A stretch of 5,568 bases of DNA from Pseudomonadota bacterium (GTDB lineage: Bacteria; Pseudomonadota; Gammaproteobacteria; Steroidobacterales; Steroidobacteraceae): positions 1-5,568 of the forward strand of contig QGUO01000260.1 in NCBI GenBank assembly GCA_003242495.1, read 5' to 3'. A program made the position numbers and the translations under genes. Shown here in pieces: positions 1-5,568 of this stretch. Numbering within the stretch: the first letter of the stretch is position 1; the number at the start of each line of letters is the position of its first letter. The notes under the pieces were generated by a model that was not told the origin of the DNA, did not search any database, and saw only the letters and a program-made list of their open reading frames with translations.

Positions 1-510
1 CACTTTTATTCCTGCGCCCCGGGGGGGCCCCCGAAAAACCGCCCCCCCCCCGGAGGATCTGCAATGCATGAGGCACGACCCGGGCCAGGTCCGATGGGGC
101 CCACGTGCCGGCCCTGCCGCTGCGCCCGCCCCGCCCAGCCGAACAAGCCGAAACAGCTCGACCTCGACGACTCCGTGCATCCCAGCCACGCCGCGGTGAC
201 CTGACTGCCATGTCCACCTCCCGGCGGTGTGATCCCGGCATCGGATCGCCCGGCCCGGGCATCGGGCAATGATGGCCGGGCGCTCTCATGAGCAAGCCGC
301 GTCGACGCCGGCCGGCAACCCCGTTCACTGGGGGAAACGGAAGGACATCAGGCGGTGCCACCAGGCCCCGGGCGGCCGCCGGCACGGCCACGACCTGCCA
401 GGCCGTCAGGATTGTTAGCATTACCGGAACCGATGGCGCCCCGTCGCCGGCGCGCCTCGGCGGCAGCGTCTTCTTTCCCGGCACCGTGCTCTGTATCCGT
501 GGGGCGCCTG
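1..510. other. Leader region upstream of the exporter operon, no supported gene
   Basis: No reading frame here gives a recognisable protein. The frames that stay open on both strands are short and rich in Pro, Arg, Gly and Ala, as expected by chance in GC-rich DNA. Two small plus-strand ORFs were considered: 64-204 (46 codons, with a GGAGG seven bases upstream) and 269-418 (49 codons). Neither resembles a known family. The first frame is also open back to base 1, so the 3' end of an upstream gene cannot be excluded. I see no tRNA, no convincing -35/-10 pair and no sigma-54 -24/-12 box. The promoter of the exporter operon probably lies somewhere here, but I cannot place it. Confidence 0.55.
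19..53. repeat. G7/C5/A5/C10 homopolymer cluster forming an inverted repeat
   Basis: Seven G (21-27) are followed by five C (28-32), five A (34-38) and ten C (42-51). CCGGGGGGG at 19-27 is perfectly complementary to CCCCCCCGG at 45-53, giving a possible 9-bp stem. A competing smaller fold is G5/C5 within 21-32. Runs of this length occur nowhere else in the window. The tract could be a terminator-like hairpin of an upstream gene, a slippage-prone (phase-variable) tract, or a low-quality contig end. The third is most likely, because the tract lies at the very edge and next to no clear gene. Confidence 0.5.
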
Positions 511-1572
511 ATGCGCAAATCGACCGTCATCGTCGTCATCCTCGTCGCCGCGCTTGCAGCCTTCGCCGCATGGCGTGCGCTCGCGCCGGCCAGCGTCGAG
601 GTGACGCATCCCCGGCGCGGCATGGCACTCGATGCCGTGTATGCCACCGGGATCGTCGAGCCCAGTCTCGAGATCCGCATTGCGCCGCGCGCCCCCGGAC
701 GCCTGGTGGAGCTGAACGCCGACGAAGGCGACGTGGTCCAAAAAGGCAGTGTGCTGGCGCGGCTGGAGGACGTGGACGTGCAGGCACAGGTGGCGGAACT
801 ACGCGCCCGGGTCGAGTACGCCGAGGCGCAGCATGAGCGCAATTCCCAGCTGCGCCGCCGGGGGCTGCTGGCGCAGGAGGCGGTCGACCGTTCGCGCAGC
901 GAGCTCGATGCGGCGCGCGCCGCCCTGCAGGGCGCCCAGGACCAGCTCGGTTTTTTGCGGCTGGTGGCCCCGGCCGACGGTCTGATCATTCGCCGCGACG
1001 GCGAGGTCGGCGAGTACATCCCCGTCAACGAGACGGTGTTCTACATGGCCGGCGACGCCCCACTGCGCATTACGGCGGACGTCGACGAGGAGGACGTGCC
1101 GCGCGTCGTGCCCGGCCAGGAAGTCCTGATCGGCACCGACGCTTTCCCCGACCAGATCTTCTCCGGCACCGTCCAGCAGATCACCCCGCGTGGCGACCGC
1201 ACGGCCCGCAGCTATCGGGTGCGCATCGCCTTGCCCGGTGATCCGCCCCTCAAGATCGGCATGACGGTCGAGACCAACATCGTCATCGAGCGGCGCCCGC
1301 ACGCCCTGCTCGTGCCGACGACCGCCGTGGACGAGAGCCACGTCTGGGTGGTCGAGAACGAGCGCGCCCGGCGCGTGCGCGTCGAGACCGGCGTGGTGGC
1401 CCCGGCATCCACCGAGATCCGCGCCGGCCTGGCCGAGGATGCGCAGGTCATCGTCCACCCGCCCGAGAACCTCGAGGACGGCGCGAGAGTGAAGACGCGC
1501 ACCGCACCCGGGGACGCCCGCCCGTCCGCTCCGCCGCCCGCTTCGCAGCCGGCCAGCTCGACCCAGCCGTGA
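511..1572 (+). CDS. HlyD/MacA-family periplasmic adaptor of an ABC exporter
   Basis: A 353-residue membrane-fusion protein expected to bridge the inner-membrane ABC permease to an outer-membrane TolC-like channel. Residues 5-22 are a single N-terminal membrane anchor after a basic MRK start. Two half-lipoyl (biotinyl-like) segments follow, about 55-87 (APGRLVELNADEGDVVQKGS) and 149-180 (LVAPADGLIIRRDGEVGEYI). They flank a short alpha-hairpin at about 88-148. The hairpin tip carries Arg110-x3-Leu114-x6-Ala121, which fits the TolC-docking R-L-S pattern except for Ala in place of Ser. A beta-barrel domain (about 184-260), a membrane-proximal domain (about 261-330) and a Pro/Ser/Ala-rich tail complete it. 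The start is uncertain: the frame is open from ATG 355, with further starts at ATG 433 and GTG 499. ATG 511 is chosen because it directly precedes the membrane anchor, although its Shine-Dalgarno (GGGG at 501-504) is weak. The stop overlaps the permease start (GTGA). Family assignment is firm; the cargo is unknown. Confidence 0.9.
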   Translation: MRKSTVIVVILVAALAAFAAWRALAPASVEVTHPRRGMALDAVYATGIVEPSLEIRIAPRAPGRLVELNADEGDVVQKGSVLARLEDVDVQAQVAELRARVEYAEAQHERNSQLRRRGLLAQEAVDRSRSELDAARAALQGAQDQLGFLRLVAPADGLIIRRDGEVGEYIPVNETVFYMAGDAPLRITADVDEEDVPRVVPGQEVLIGTDAFPDQIFSGTVQQITPRGDRTARSYRVRIALPGDPPLKIGMTVETNIVIERRPHALLVPTTAVDESHVWVVENERARRVRVETGVVAPASTEIRAGLAEDAQVIVHPPENLEDGARVKTRTAPGDARPSAPPPASQPASSTQP

Positions 1573-2813
1573 ACCTGCACTTCGACATCGCGCTCAGCCA
1601 CCTGCTCAGCCGGCGCCGCCAGACGCTGGTGTCGCTCATGGGCGTCGTGCTCGGCGTGGCGTTCTTTCTCGCGGTGTCCGCACTGATGCGCGGCTCGGAA
1701 ATCGACTTCATCGAGCGGCTGGTCGATACGGCCCCGCACATCACCGTCTCGGACGAGTTCCGCCATGCGCGGGTGCAGCCCGCGACGGTCGCCTACCCGG
1801 ACGGCGCCGTGCGCGTGAGCAACGTCAAGCCGCTCACCGACCGGCGCGGCATCCGCCAATACCGCCAGCGCCTGGCCATGATCGAGTCCATCCCGGGCGC
1901 GCGCGTCGCCCCGGTGCTGGTCGGTCAGGCCATCTTCAGCTTCGCCGGTCGCGACGAGGCGGTGACGCTCTCGGGCATCGAGCCCGAGCGCATGCGCGAC
2001 GTGAGCACCATCGATGAGGACATCGTGGCCGGCTCGCTGGACGCCATCGATACCGACCGCAACGGCATCATCATCGGCGTGGGCCTGGCCGAGAAGCTCA
2101 GCCTCGACATCGGCGACACGGTGTCGGTGGTGGCCGCCGAGGGCAACGTGCGCGCGATGAACATCGTCGGCCTGTTCCGCACCGGCAACGTGAACTACGA
2201 TGAGACACAGACCTTTGCGCACCTCAAGCGCGTGCAGGCGCTGATGAACCGGCCCAACGTGGCGAATTCCCTGGTCATGCGCATGGACGATGCCTATCGG
2301 GCGCGCGACGTCGCGGCGCGCGTCGAACGCATGATCCAGTACAAGGCCGTCTCCTGGCAGGAAGCGAGCGAGGACATCCTCAACACCCTGGTGGTGCGCA
2401 ACGTCATCATGTACAGCGTGGTGGGGGCGATCCTGCTGGTGGCCGCCTTCGGCATCTACAACGTGATCTCCACGGTCGTCATGGAGAAAACGCGTGACAT
2501 CGCCATCCTCAAATCGATCGGTTTCCATGCACGCGACATCCGGCGCATCTTCCTCATCGAGGGCGCCATCATCGGCCTCATCGGCAGCGTGCTCGGCGCG
2601 TTCGGCGGCGTCGGGCTGATGGCGCTGATGCAGCGCATCGAGGTGCAGGTGCCGGGTGAATCCGAGCCGGTGAACCTGCCCGTGTACTGGGGCATGGATC
2701 AGTTCGCCATGGCTGCCGCCTTCGCCCTCGCCGCGGCGATCTTCGCCGCGTACCTGCCGGCTCGCAAAGGCGGACGCGTCGAGCCGGTGGACATCCTGCG
2801 CGGTGCGGTGTGA
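1569..2813 (+). CDS. LolC/LolE-type ABC transporter permease (FtsX/MacB fold)
   Basis: A 414-residue permease with the four-helix type VII ABC layout: helix 1 at about 20-40, a large periplasmic domain (about 41-275, MacB-PCD-like), then helices at about 276-302, 326-352 and 379-397. The cytoplasmic loop after helix 2, MEKTRDIAILKSIGF (305-319), matches the coupling segment of LolC/LolE. The C-terminus, PARKGGRVEPVDILRG (397-412), is the usual FtsX-family ending. No ATPase domain is fused, unlike MacB. Only one permease gene is present, so a homodimer is expected, not the LolC-LolE heterodimer. The GTG start overlaps the adaptor stop by four bases (GTGA), and no Shine-Dalgarno is visible, which suggests coupled translation. 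This family acts by mechanotransmission across the inner membrane and does not carry cargo through a channel. Substrate not determinable. Confidence 0.92.
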   Translation: MNLHFDIALSHLLSRRRQTLVSLMGVVLGVAFFLAVSALMRGSEIDFIERLVDTAPHITVSDEFRHARVQPATVAYPDGAVRVSNVKPLTDRRGIRQYRQRLAMIESIPGARVAPVLVGQAIFSFAGRDEAVTLSGIEPERMRDVSTIDEDIVAGSLDAIDTDRNGIIIGVGLAEKLSLDIGDTVSVVAAEGNVRAMNIVGLFRTGNVNYDETQTFAHLKRVQALMNRPNVANSLVMRMDDAYRARDVAARVERMIQYKAVSWQEASEDILNTLVVRNVIMYSVVGAILLVAAFGIYNVISTVVMEKTRDIAILKSIGFHARDIRRIFLIEGAIIGLIGSVLGAFGGVGLMALMQRIEVQVPGESEPVNLPVYWGMDQFAMAAAFALAAAIFAAYLPARKGGRVEPVDILRGAV

Positions 2814-3517
2814 TGGCCGGGCGCGAAGCGACGAACCCCGGCGATTCCGCGATCCTGGTGGCCGAGCGCCTGACGCGCGTGTTGCCCGGCGAAGTGCCCG
2901 TCACCCTGGTGCAGGACGCGAGCGTGCGCATCGGCCGAGGGGAGTTCGTCATCATTCGTGGACCGTCGGGATCGGGCAAGTCCTCGCTGCTTTATCTCCT
3001 CGGGCTGCTGGACCGACCGACCTCGGGTCGCCTGCTGCTCGAGGGCGAGGACACCGGCACCTTCGACGAGGATCGGCTCGCCACCACCCGGCTTGCCAAG
3101 CTCGGGTTCGTGTTCCAGTTCCATTTCCTGCTCGCCGAGTTCACGGCGCTCGACAATGTGCAGATGCCCATGCGGCGTCTTGGGCGTCTCGACGAGGCGG
3201 CGCAGCGTGACCGTGCTGCGCAGCTGCTGCGCGACCTGGGGCTCGCCGGTCACGAGCACAAGCGACCGTCGCAACTCTCCGGCGGGCAGCGTCAGCGCGT
3301 GGCCATTGCCCGCGCCCTCGCCAACGATCCCGTGCTCATCCTGGCGGACGAGCCCACCGGCGCGCTCGATACCAAGTCGAGCGCGAACGTGCACGACATC
3401 CTGCACGACCTGACACGCGAGCGCGGCTGCAGCGTGGTGGCCGTCACCCACGACATGGCCTTCGCCCAAGGCGCCGACCGCCTCATCGAGCTGGTCGACG
3501 GCCGCATCGTGAGCTGA
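2813..3517 (+). CDS. LolD-like ABC transporter ATP-binding protein
   Basis: A 234-residue nucleotide-binding subunit, the normal length for LolD/MacB-type ATPases. All core motifs are intact: Walker A GPSGSGKSS (50-58), Q-loop Gln102, signature LSGGQRQR (155-162), Walker B VLILADEP (174-181) with catalytic Glu180, D-loop ALD (184-186) and switch His213 (VTHD). The stretch after the Q-loop, QFHFLLAEFTALDNV (102-116), closely resembles LolD (QFHHLLP.F.ALENV). This points to the lipoprotein-release branch and not to generic drug pumps. ATG 2813 overlaps the permease stop by one base (TGATG). A GTG codon directly before it (2810) is an alternative start that would add one residue. No clear Shine-Dalgarno, so coupling to the permease is likely. 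It should bind the permease coupling helices on the cytoplasmic face and power the exporter. Confidence 0.94.
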   Translation: MAGREATNPGDSAILVAERLTRVLPGEVPVTLVQDASVRIGRGEFVIIRGPSGSGKSSLLYLLGLLDRPTSGRLLLEGEDTGTFDEDRLATTRLAKLGFVFQFHFLLAEFTALDNVQMPMRRLGRLDEAAQRDRAAQLLRDLGLAGHEHKRPSQLSGGQRQRVAIARALANDPVLILADEPTGALDTKSSANVHDILHDLTRERGCSVVAVTHDMAFAQGADRLIELVDGRIVS

Positions 3518-3532
3518 GTCCGGGTCAGGTCA

Positions 3533-3551
3533 GGACGCCGACGCGGCGTCC
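3533..3551. terminator. Perfect 8-bp hairpin in the convergent spacer (left of a pair)
   Basis: GGACGCCG (3533-3540), loop ACG, CGGCGTCC (3544-3551) form a perfect GC-rich stem 15 bases after the ATPase stop. No T-run follows on either strand, so it is not a classical intrinsic terminator. It may act as a bidirectional transcription barrier or stabilise the 3' end of either mRNA. Position between converging genes supports a termination role; that role is inferred. Confidence 0.5.
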
Positions 3552-3569
3552 CGTTGGCTTGCCCCAACG
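3552..3569. terminator. Perfect 6-bp hairpin abutting the first (right of a pair)
   Basis: CGTTGG (3552-3557), loop CTTGCC, CCAACG (3564-3569). It begins at the base right after the preceding hairpin and ends 31 bases from the motD stop. There is no T-run on either side. On the minus strand it is the first structure that motD transcription would meet. Function as a terminator is inferred from position only. Confidence 0.45.
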
Positions 3570-3600
3570 ATCCCGGTGAGGACACTGGGAGGTGGCGCGA

Positions 3601-4563
3601 CTACGACTGCCCGTCCGCTGCCGCCAGGGTAGCCGACACCTGCGCCTCCAGCGTAGGCATGTGGAGATCGAAATGGAACTCCCGCTCGAAGCCGCGCTCC
3701 GGGGCATGCTCGCCCTCGGGCGGCTCGTCACGGGTCAGGATGACCAGCAACACACGACGATTGGCGTTGCGGCCTTCGGGCGTGTCGTTGGATTGCGCCG
3801 GGCGATACTCGCCCAGGCCGATCACGGCAAGACGCGCCGGATCGATGCCGTGACGGGTGAACAGGTGCACCACGCTGGCCGCGCGCGCCGAGGACAACTC
3901 CCAGTTCGAGGGGAACTGACGGGTATTGATCGGACGGTTGTCGGTGTGGCCCTCGACACGAATGGGATTGGCGAAGGGCGCGAGCGTCTCGGCCAGCCGC
4001 ACGAGCACCGCCTCGGCCTCGGGCGACAGCGTGGCCACGCCGCTCGGGAAAAGGATGTCGGTGCGAATCTCCACTTCCACCCACATGCCATGGCGCCGCA
4101 CCGAGATCTGATTTTCCCGGATCAGACCGGCCATGGCGCGCTCCACCTCGCTCGCGACCGCTTCGAGCTGCTGCCAGGCCGGCATGTCGAGGGCAAGCGT
4201 CCCGCTGGTCCCGCGGGGCGCATGGCGCGAGCTGTTGCGCAGATCGCTGGACACCGACAGCGGCGTCGGCTCGAGCATCGAACGCGGCTGCCCCTGGAGC
4301 ATGGCCTGTTGCACGATGGTCATCTGGATATCGGCGCCCGAGCCGATCTCCTTTTCGCCGACCTGCACCGGCTCCAGCGTGCGCGGCGAGCCGCGGAAGG
4401 CCGCGAACAGCGAGTCGGAGAGCACGCGGTACTTGCCCTCGTTGATCGAGGAGACGGCGTACATGGCGACGAAGAACGCCAGCAGCAGGGTCATGAGGTC
4501 GGCGTAGGGGATGGCCCAGGCCTCGTGGGAGGCGCTTTCCTCGTGCTTGCGACGCCTGGCCAT
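3601..4563 (-). CDS. motD: Flagellar motor stator protein MotD (MotB family)
   Basis: A 320-residue MotB-family stator subunit that anchors the stator to peptidoglycan and supplies the ion-binding aspartate. The N-terminus is basic (MARRRK) and is followed by HEAWAIPYADLMTLLLAFFV, with the transmembrane helix at about 18-40. Asp22 in the PYAD motif matches the essential proton-carrying Asp32 of E. coli MotB. A plug-like segment follows (about 42-60), then a linker (about 61-130). The OmpA/Pal-like peptidoglycan-binding domain spans about 150-277. It shows FPSG (172-175), VEGHTDNRP (203-211), N220-x2-L-S-x2-R-A (220-228) and NRRV (268-271). A tail of about 40 residues, rich in Glu and Pro at first, extends beyond the domain. 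The N-terminal sequence is typical of MotD from pseudomonad-type motors, which are proton-driven where studied. A strong Shine-Dalgarno supports the start. It lies downstream of motC, its expected channel partner. Confidence 0.96.
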   Translation of the reverse strand: MARRRKHEESASHEAWAIPYADLMTLLLAFFVAMYAVSSINEGKYRVLSDSLFAAFRGSPRTLEPVQVGEKEIGSGADIQMTIVQQAMLQGQPRSMLEPTPLSVSSDLRNSSRHAPRGTSGTLALDMPAWQQLEAVASEVERAMAGLIRENQISVRRHGMWVEVEIRTDILFPSGVATLSPEAEAVLVRLAETLAPFANPIRVEGHTDNRPINTRQFPSNWELSSARAASVVHLFTRHGIDPARLAVIGLGEYRPAQSNDTPEGRNANRRVLLVILTRDEPPEGEHAPERGFEREFHFDLHMPTLEAQVSATLAAADGQS

Positions 4564-4569
4564 GACGCT

Positions 4570-4574
4570 ACCTC
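4570..4574 (-). promoter_or_regulatory. Shine-Dalgarno of motD
   Basis: Read on the minus strand, GAGGT lies six bases before the motD ATG. It is the clearest ribosome-binding site among the genes here and fixes the motD start. Having its own site suits motD, which is separated from motC by 48 bases, unlike the overlapping genes elsewhere in the window. Confidence 0.75.
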
Positions 4575-4611
4575 GAACGACTTCCAGGAACGGCGATGCC
4601 GCCGGCGAGCA

Positions 4612-5352
4612 TCAGTGCAGGTACCCCTGCAGCTTCGATTCGATGCTGCGCGGGTTCTCGCCCTGCGCGATCGAGATCATGCCTTCGATGATCATTTCGC
4701 GCGCCTCGGACTGGCTCTGGATGGCGAGCTTCAGCTTGCTCGCCACCGGCAGGAAGAACAGGTTGGCCAGGCCGATGCCGTACACCGTGGCGACGAACGC
4801 CGCAGCAATGCCCTGGCCAAGCTTGCTCGGATCGGCCAGGTTCTGCATGACCGCCATCAGGCCGAGCACCGCGCCGATGATGCCGAGCGTCGGCGCGTAC
4901 ACGCCCATGCCTTCAAACACCTTGGCCGCGCGCGTGTCGGCCTGCTCGCGGGCGTTCAGGTCCACTTCGAGCACGCTGCGAATGGCGTCTGGCTCATTGC
5001 CGTCGACCACGAGCTGCAGCCCCTTGCGCACGAACTCGTCGGGTTCGCGATCGATCAACGGCTCGAGCCCGAGCAGCCCCTGCTTGCGCGCGGTGTTGCT
5101 CCACTCGACCATCTTCTTGATGAGCTCGGCACGCGCGACCGTCGGTGGACGAAACACCCAGGGCAGAATGCGCAACGCCTGGCGCATGACGTGCAGCGGG
5201 GTCTGCACACAGATCGCGGCCACCGTGCCCACGACCACGATCATGAACGCCGCCGCCGACATCAGCGACTGTACGCCCGCGCCCTTGAGCACGGCCCCTA
5301 CCAGGACCGCGCAGCCGGCGAGCGCCAGACCGATGAGCGACAGGATGTCCAC
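4612..5352 (-). CDS. motC: Flagellar motor stator protein MotC (MotA/PomA family)
   Basis: A 246-residue MotA-family subunit that forms the ion channel of the stator with MotD and contacts the rotor protein FliG. Four membrane helices are visible at about 2-22, 31-49, 148-170 and 181-203. A cytoplasmic domain lies between helices 2 and 3. In that domain, ARKQGLLGLE (88-97) places Arg89 and Glu97 eight residues apart, like the FliG-interacting Arg90 and Glu98 of E. coli MotA. Pro154 (YAPTLGIIGAVLGL, 152-165) and Pro202 (FFLPVASKLK) match the conserved Pro173 and Pro222. The length fits the shorter PomA/MotC type rather than the roughly 295-residue E. coli MotA. The start is GTG, overlapping the cheZ stop by one base (TAGTG). 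No strong Shine-Dalgarno precedes it, so coupling to cheZ translation is likely. Confidence 0.95.
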   Translation of the reverse strand: MDILSLIGLALAGCAVLVGAVLKGAGVQSLMSAAAFMIVVVGTVAAICVQTPLHVMRQALRILPWVFRPPTVARAELIKKMVEWSNTARKQGLLGLEPLIDREPDEFVRKGLQLVVDGNEPDAIRSVLEVDLNAREQADTRAAKVFEGMGVYAPTLGIIGAVLGLMAVMQNLADPSKLGQGIAAAFVATVYGIGLANLFFLPVASKLKLAIQSQSEAREMIIEGMISIAQGENPRSIESKLQGYLH

Positions 5353-5568
5353 TACACGCCCAATCCCGACAGCAAGGCGTCAACGTCCTGCTGTCCGCTG
5401 ACCACCGGTCCGTGGTCCACGCCCGGCACGGCGGGACCGAAGCCGCGCGCGGCCTCATCGGGGCTTGCCTCGTGGGTGCCCGAGCGCTCGCCGGTCTTGG
5501 ACAGGCGCACCAGCTCCACCAAGGCGACCTCCAGCTCGCCGACCAGCTTCATGACCCCGCGGGTGATC
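5352..5568 (-). CDS. cheZ: Protein phosphatase CheZ, C-terminal part (5' end outside window)
   Basis: The last 71 residues of a protein that runs off the right edge. CheZ dephosphorylates CheY-P and so ends the signal to the flagellar switch. Two parts identify it. The first visible residues, ITRGVMKLVGELEVALVELV, fit the helix just after the catalytic DLTGQ motif of CheZ. The last residues, QQDVDALLSGLGV, match the CheY-binding C-terminal helix (E. coli ends QDQVDDLLDSLGF). Between them lies a loosely structured linker rich in Gly, Pro, Asp and Glu, as expected. The codon split by the window edge ends in G, consistent with CAG for the catalytic Gln. It is directly followed by motC with a one-base overlap. 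The partial sequence limits certainty, but the flagellar context supports the call. Confidence 0.85.
   Translation of the reverse strand, partial: ITRGVMKLVGELEVALVELVRLSKTGERSGTHEASPDEAARGFGPAVPGVDHGPVVSGQQDVDALLSGLGV

Noticed and set aside
6..269. An 87-codon minus-strand frame that could be a divergent gene
   Set aside because: It is Gly/Pro/Arg-rich, crosses the suspect homopolymer tract, has no recognisable domain and no convincing ribosome-binding site.
371..386. Dense GGCC/GCCGGC palindromes that might be an operator
   Set aside because: Short GC-only palindromes are frequent in this composition, and none is repeated or positioned relative to a visible promoter.
269..418. A 49-codon plus-strand ORF beginning Met-Met-Ala-Gly-Arg
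   Set aside because: No Shine-Dalgarno, no recognisable family, and the length is easily reached by chance at this GC content. The repeat at its start is reported separately.
288..836. A 182-codon plus-strand frame overlapping the adaptor start
   Set aside because: Its second half runs out of frame through the adaptor coding region and gives an Arg/Gly/Ala-rich product typical of a shadow frame.
1212..2528. A 438-codon open frame on the minus strand opposite the adaptor and permease
   Set aside because: It is longer than the permease but rich in His, Asp and Arg with no domain, and lies opposite firmly identified genes. It is a codon-bias shadow of GC-rich coding DNA.
4511..5401. A 296-codon open frame on the plus strand opposite motC and the motD start
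   Set aside because: Its product is a Ser/Thr/Arg/Met-rich chance translation with no family resemblance, and the opposite strand holds clear motC and motD.
5550..5568. Apparent loss of the catalytic Gln of CheZ
   Set aside because: Aligning ITRG with LTGQ would suggest the Gln is missing. But the following helix (VGELEVALVEL against QEIERQLL) requires a shift that places the catalytic Gln at the codon split by the window edge, whose last base G fits CAG. The active site is simply out of view.

Overview
The window is GC-rich bacterial DNA. It holds two gene groups that point toward each other, plus about 500 bases at the left edge with no convincing gene. The best clue to the host is the flagellar group on the minus strand: the 3' end of cheZ, then a complete motC and motD. 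Dual-stator (MotCD-type) flagellar genes beside chemotaxis genes, together with the high GC, suggest a polarly flagellated beta- or gammaproteobacterium. A Rhodocyclales-like or pseudomonad-like host is a guess; no rRNA or other marker is present.

Layout. Bases 1-510: no supported gene. The far left holds unusual G and C homopolymer runs (about 21-51) that may be a contig-edge artefact. Bases 511-3517, plus strand: a compact three-gene ABC export operon. It consists of a membrane-anchored HlyD/MacA-type periplasmic adaptor, a LolC/LolE-type (FtsX-fold) permease and a LolD-like ATPase. The reading frames overlap by 4 bases and 1 base, so translation is probably coupled. Bases 3518-3600: a short convergent intergenic spacer with two perfect hairpins placed back to back. 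Bases 3601-5568, minus strand, read right to left: cheZ (C-terminal 71 residues only), motC (GTG start overlapping the cheZ stop by one base) and motD (48-base gap and a clear Shine-Dalgarno).

How the genes work together. The plus-strand operon should encode a tripartite exporter. The ATPase would drive a homodimer of the permease, and the adaptor would link it to an outer-membrane TolC-like channel; no such channel gene is in view. The ATPase and permease look like the lipoprotein-releasing Lol system rather than a typical drug pump, so the cargo may be lipidated or amphipathic, but this is inference. The minus-strand genes encode the phosphatase that switches off the CheY-P signal and a stator (MotC channel subunits, MotD peptidoglycan-anchored subunit) that drives flagellar rotation.

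Nothing in the window is clearly a new system. The most interesting item is the pairing of a Lol-like transport engine with an efflux-type adaptor. Next come the double hairpin between the operons and the odd homopolymer region at the left edge.
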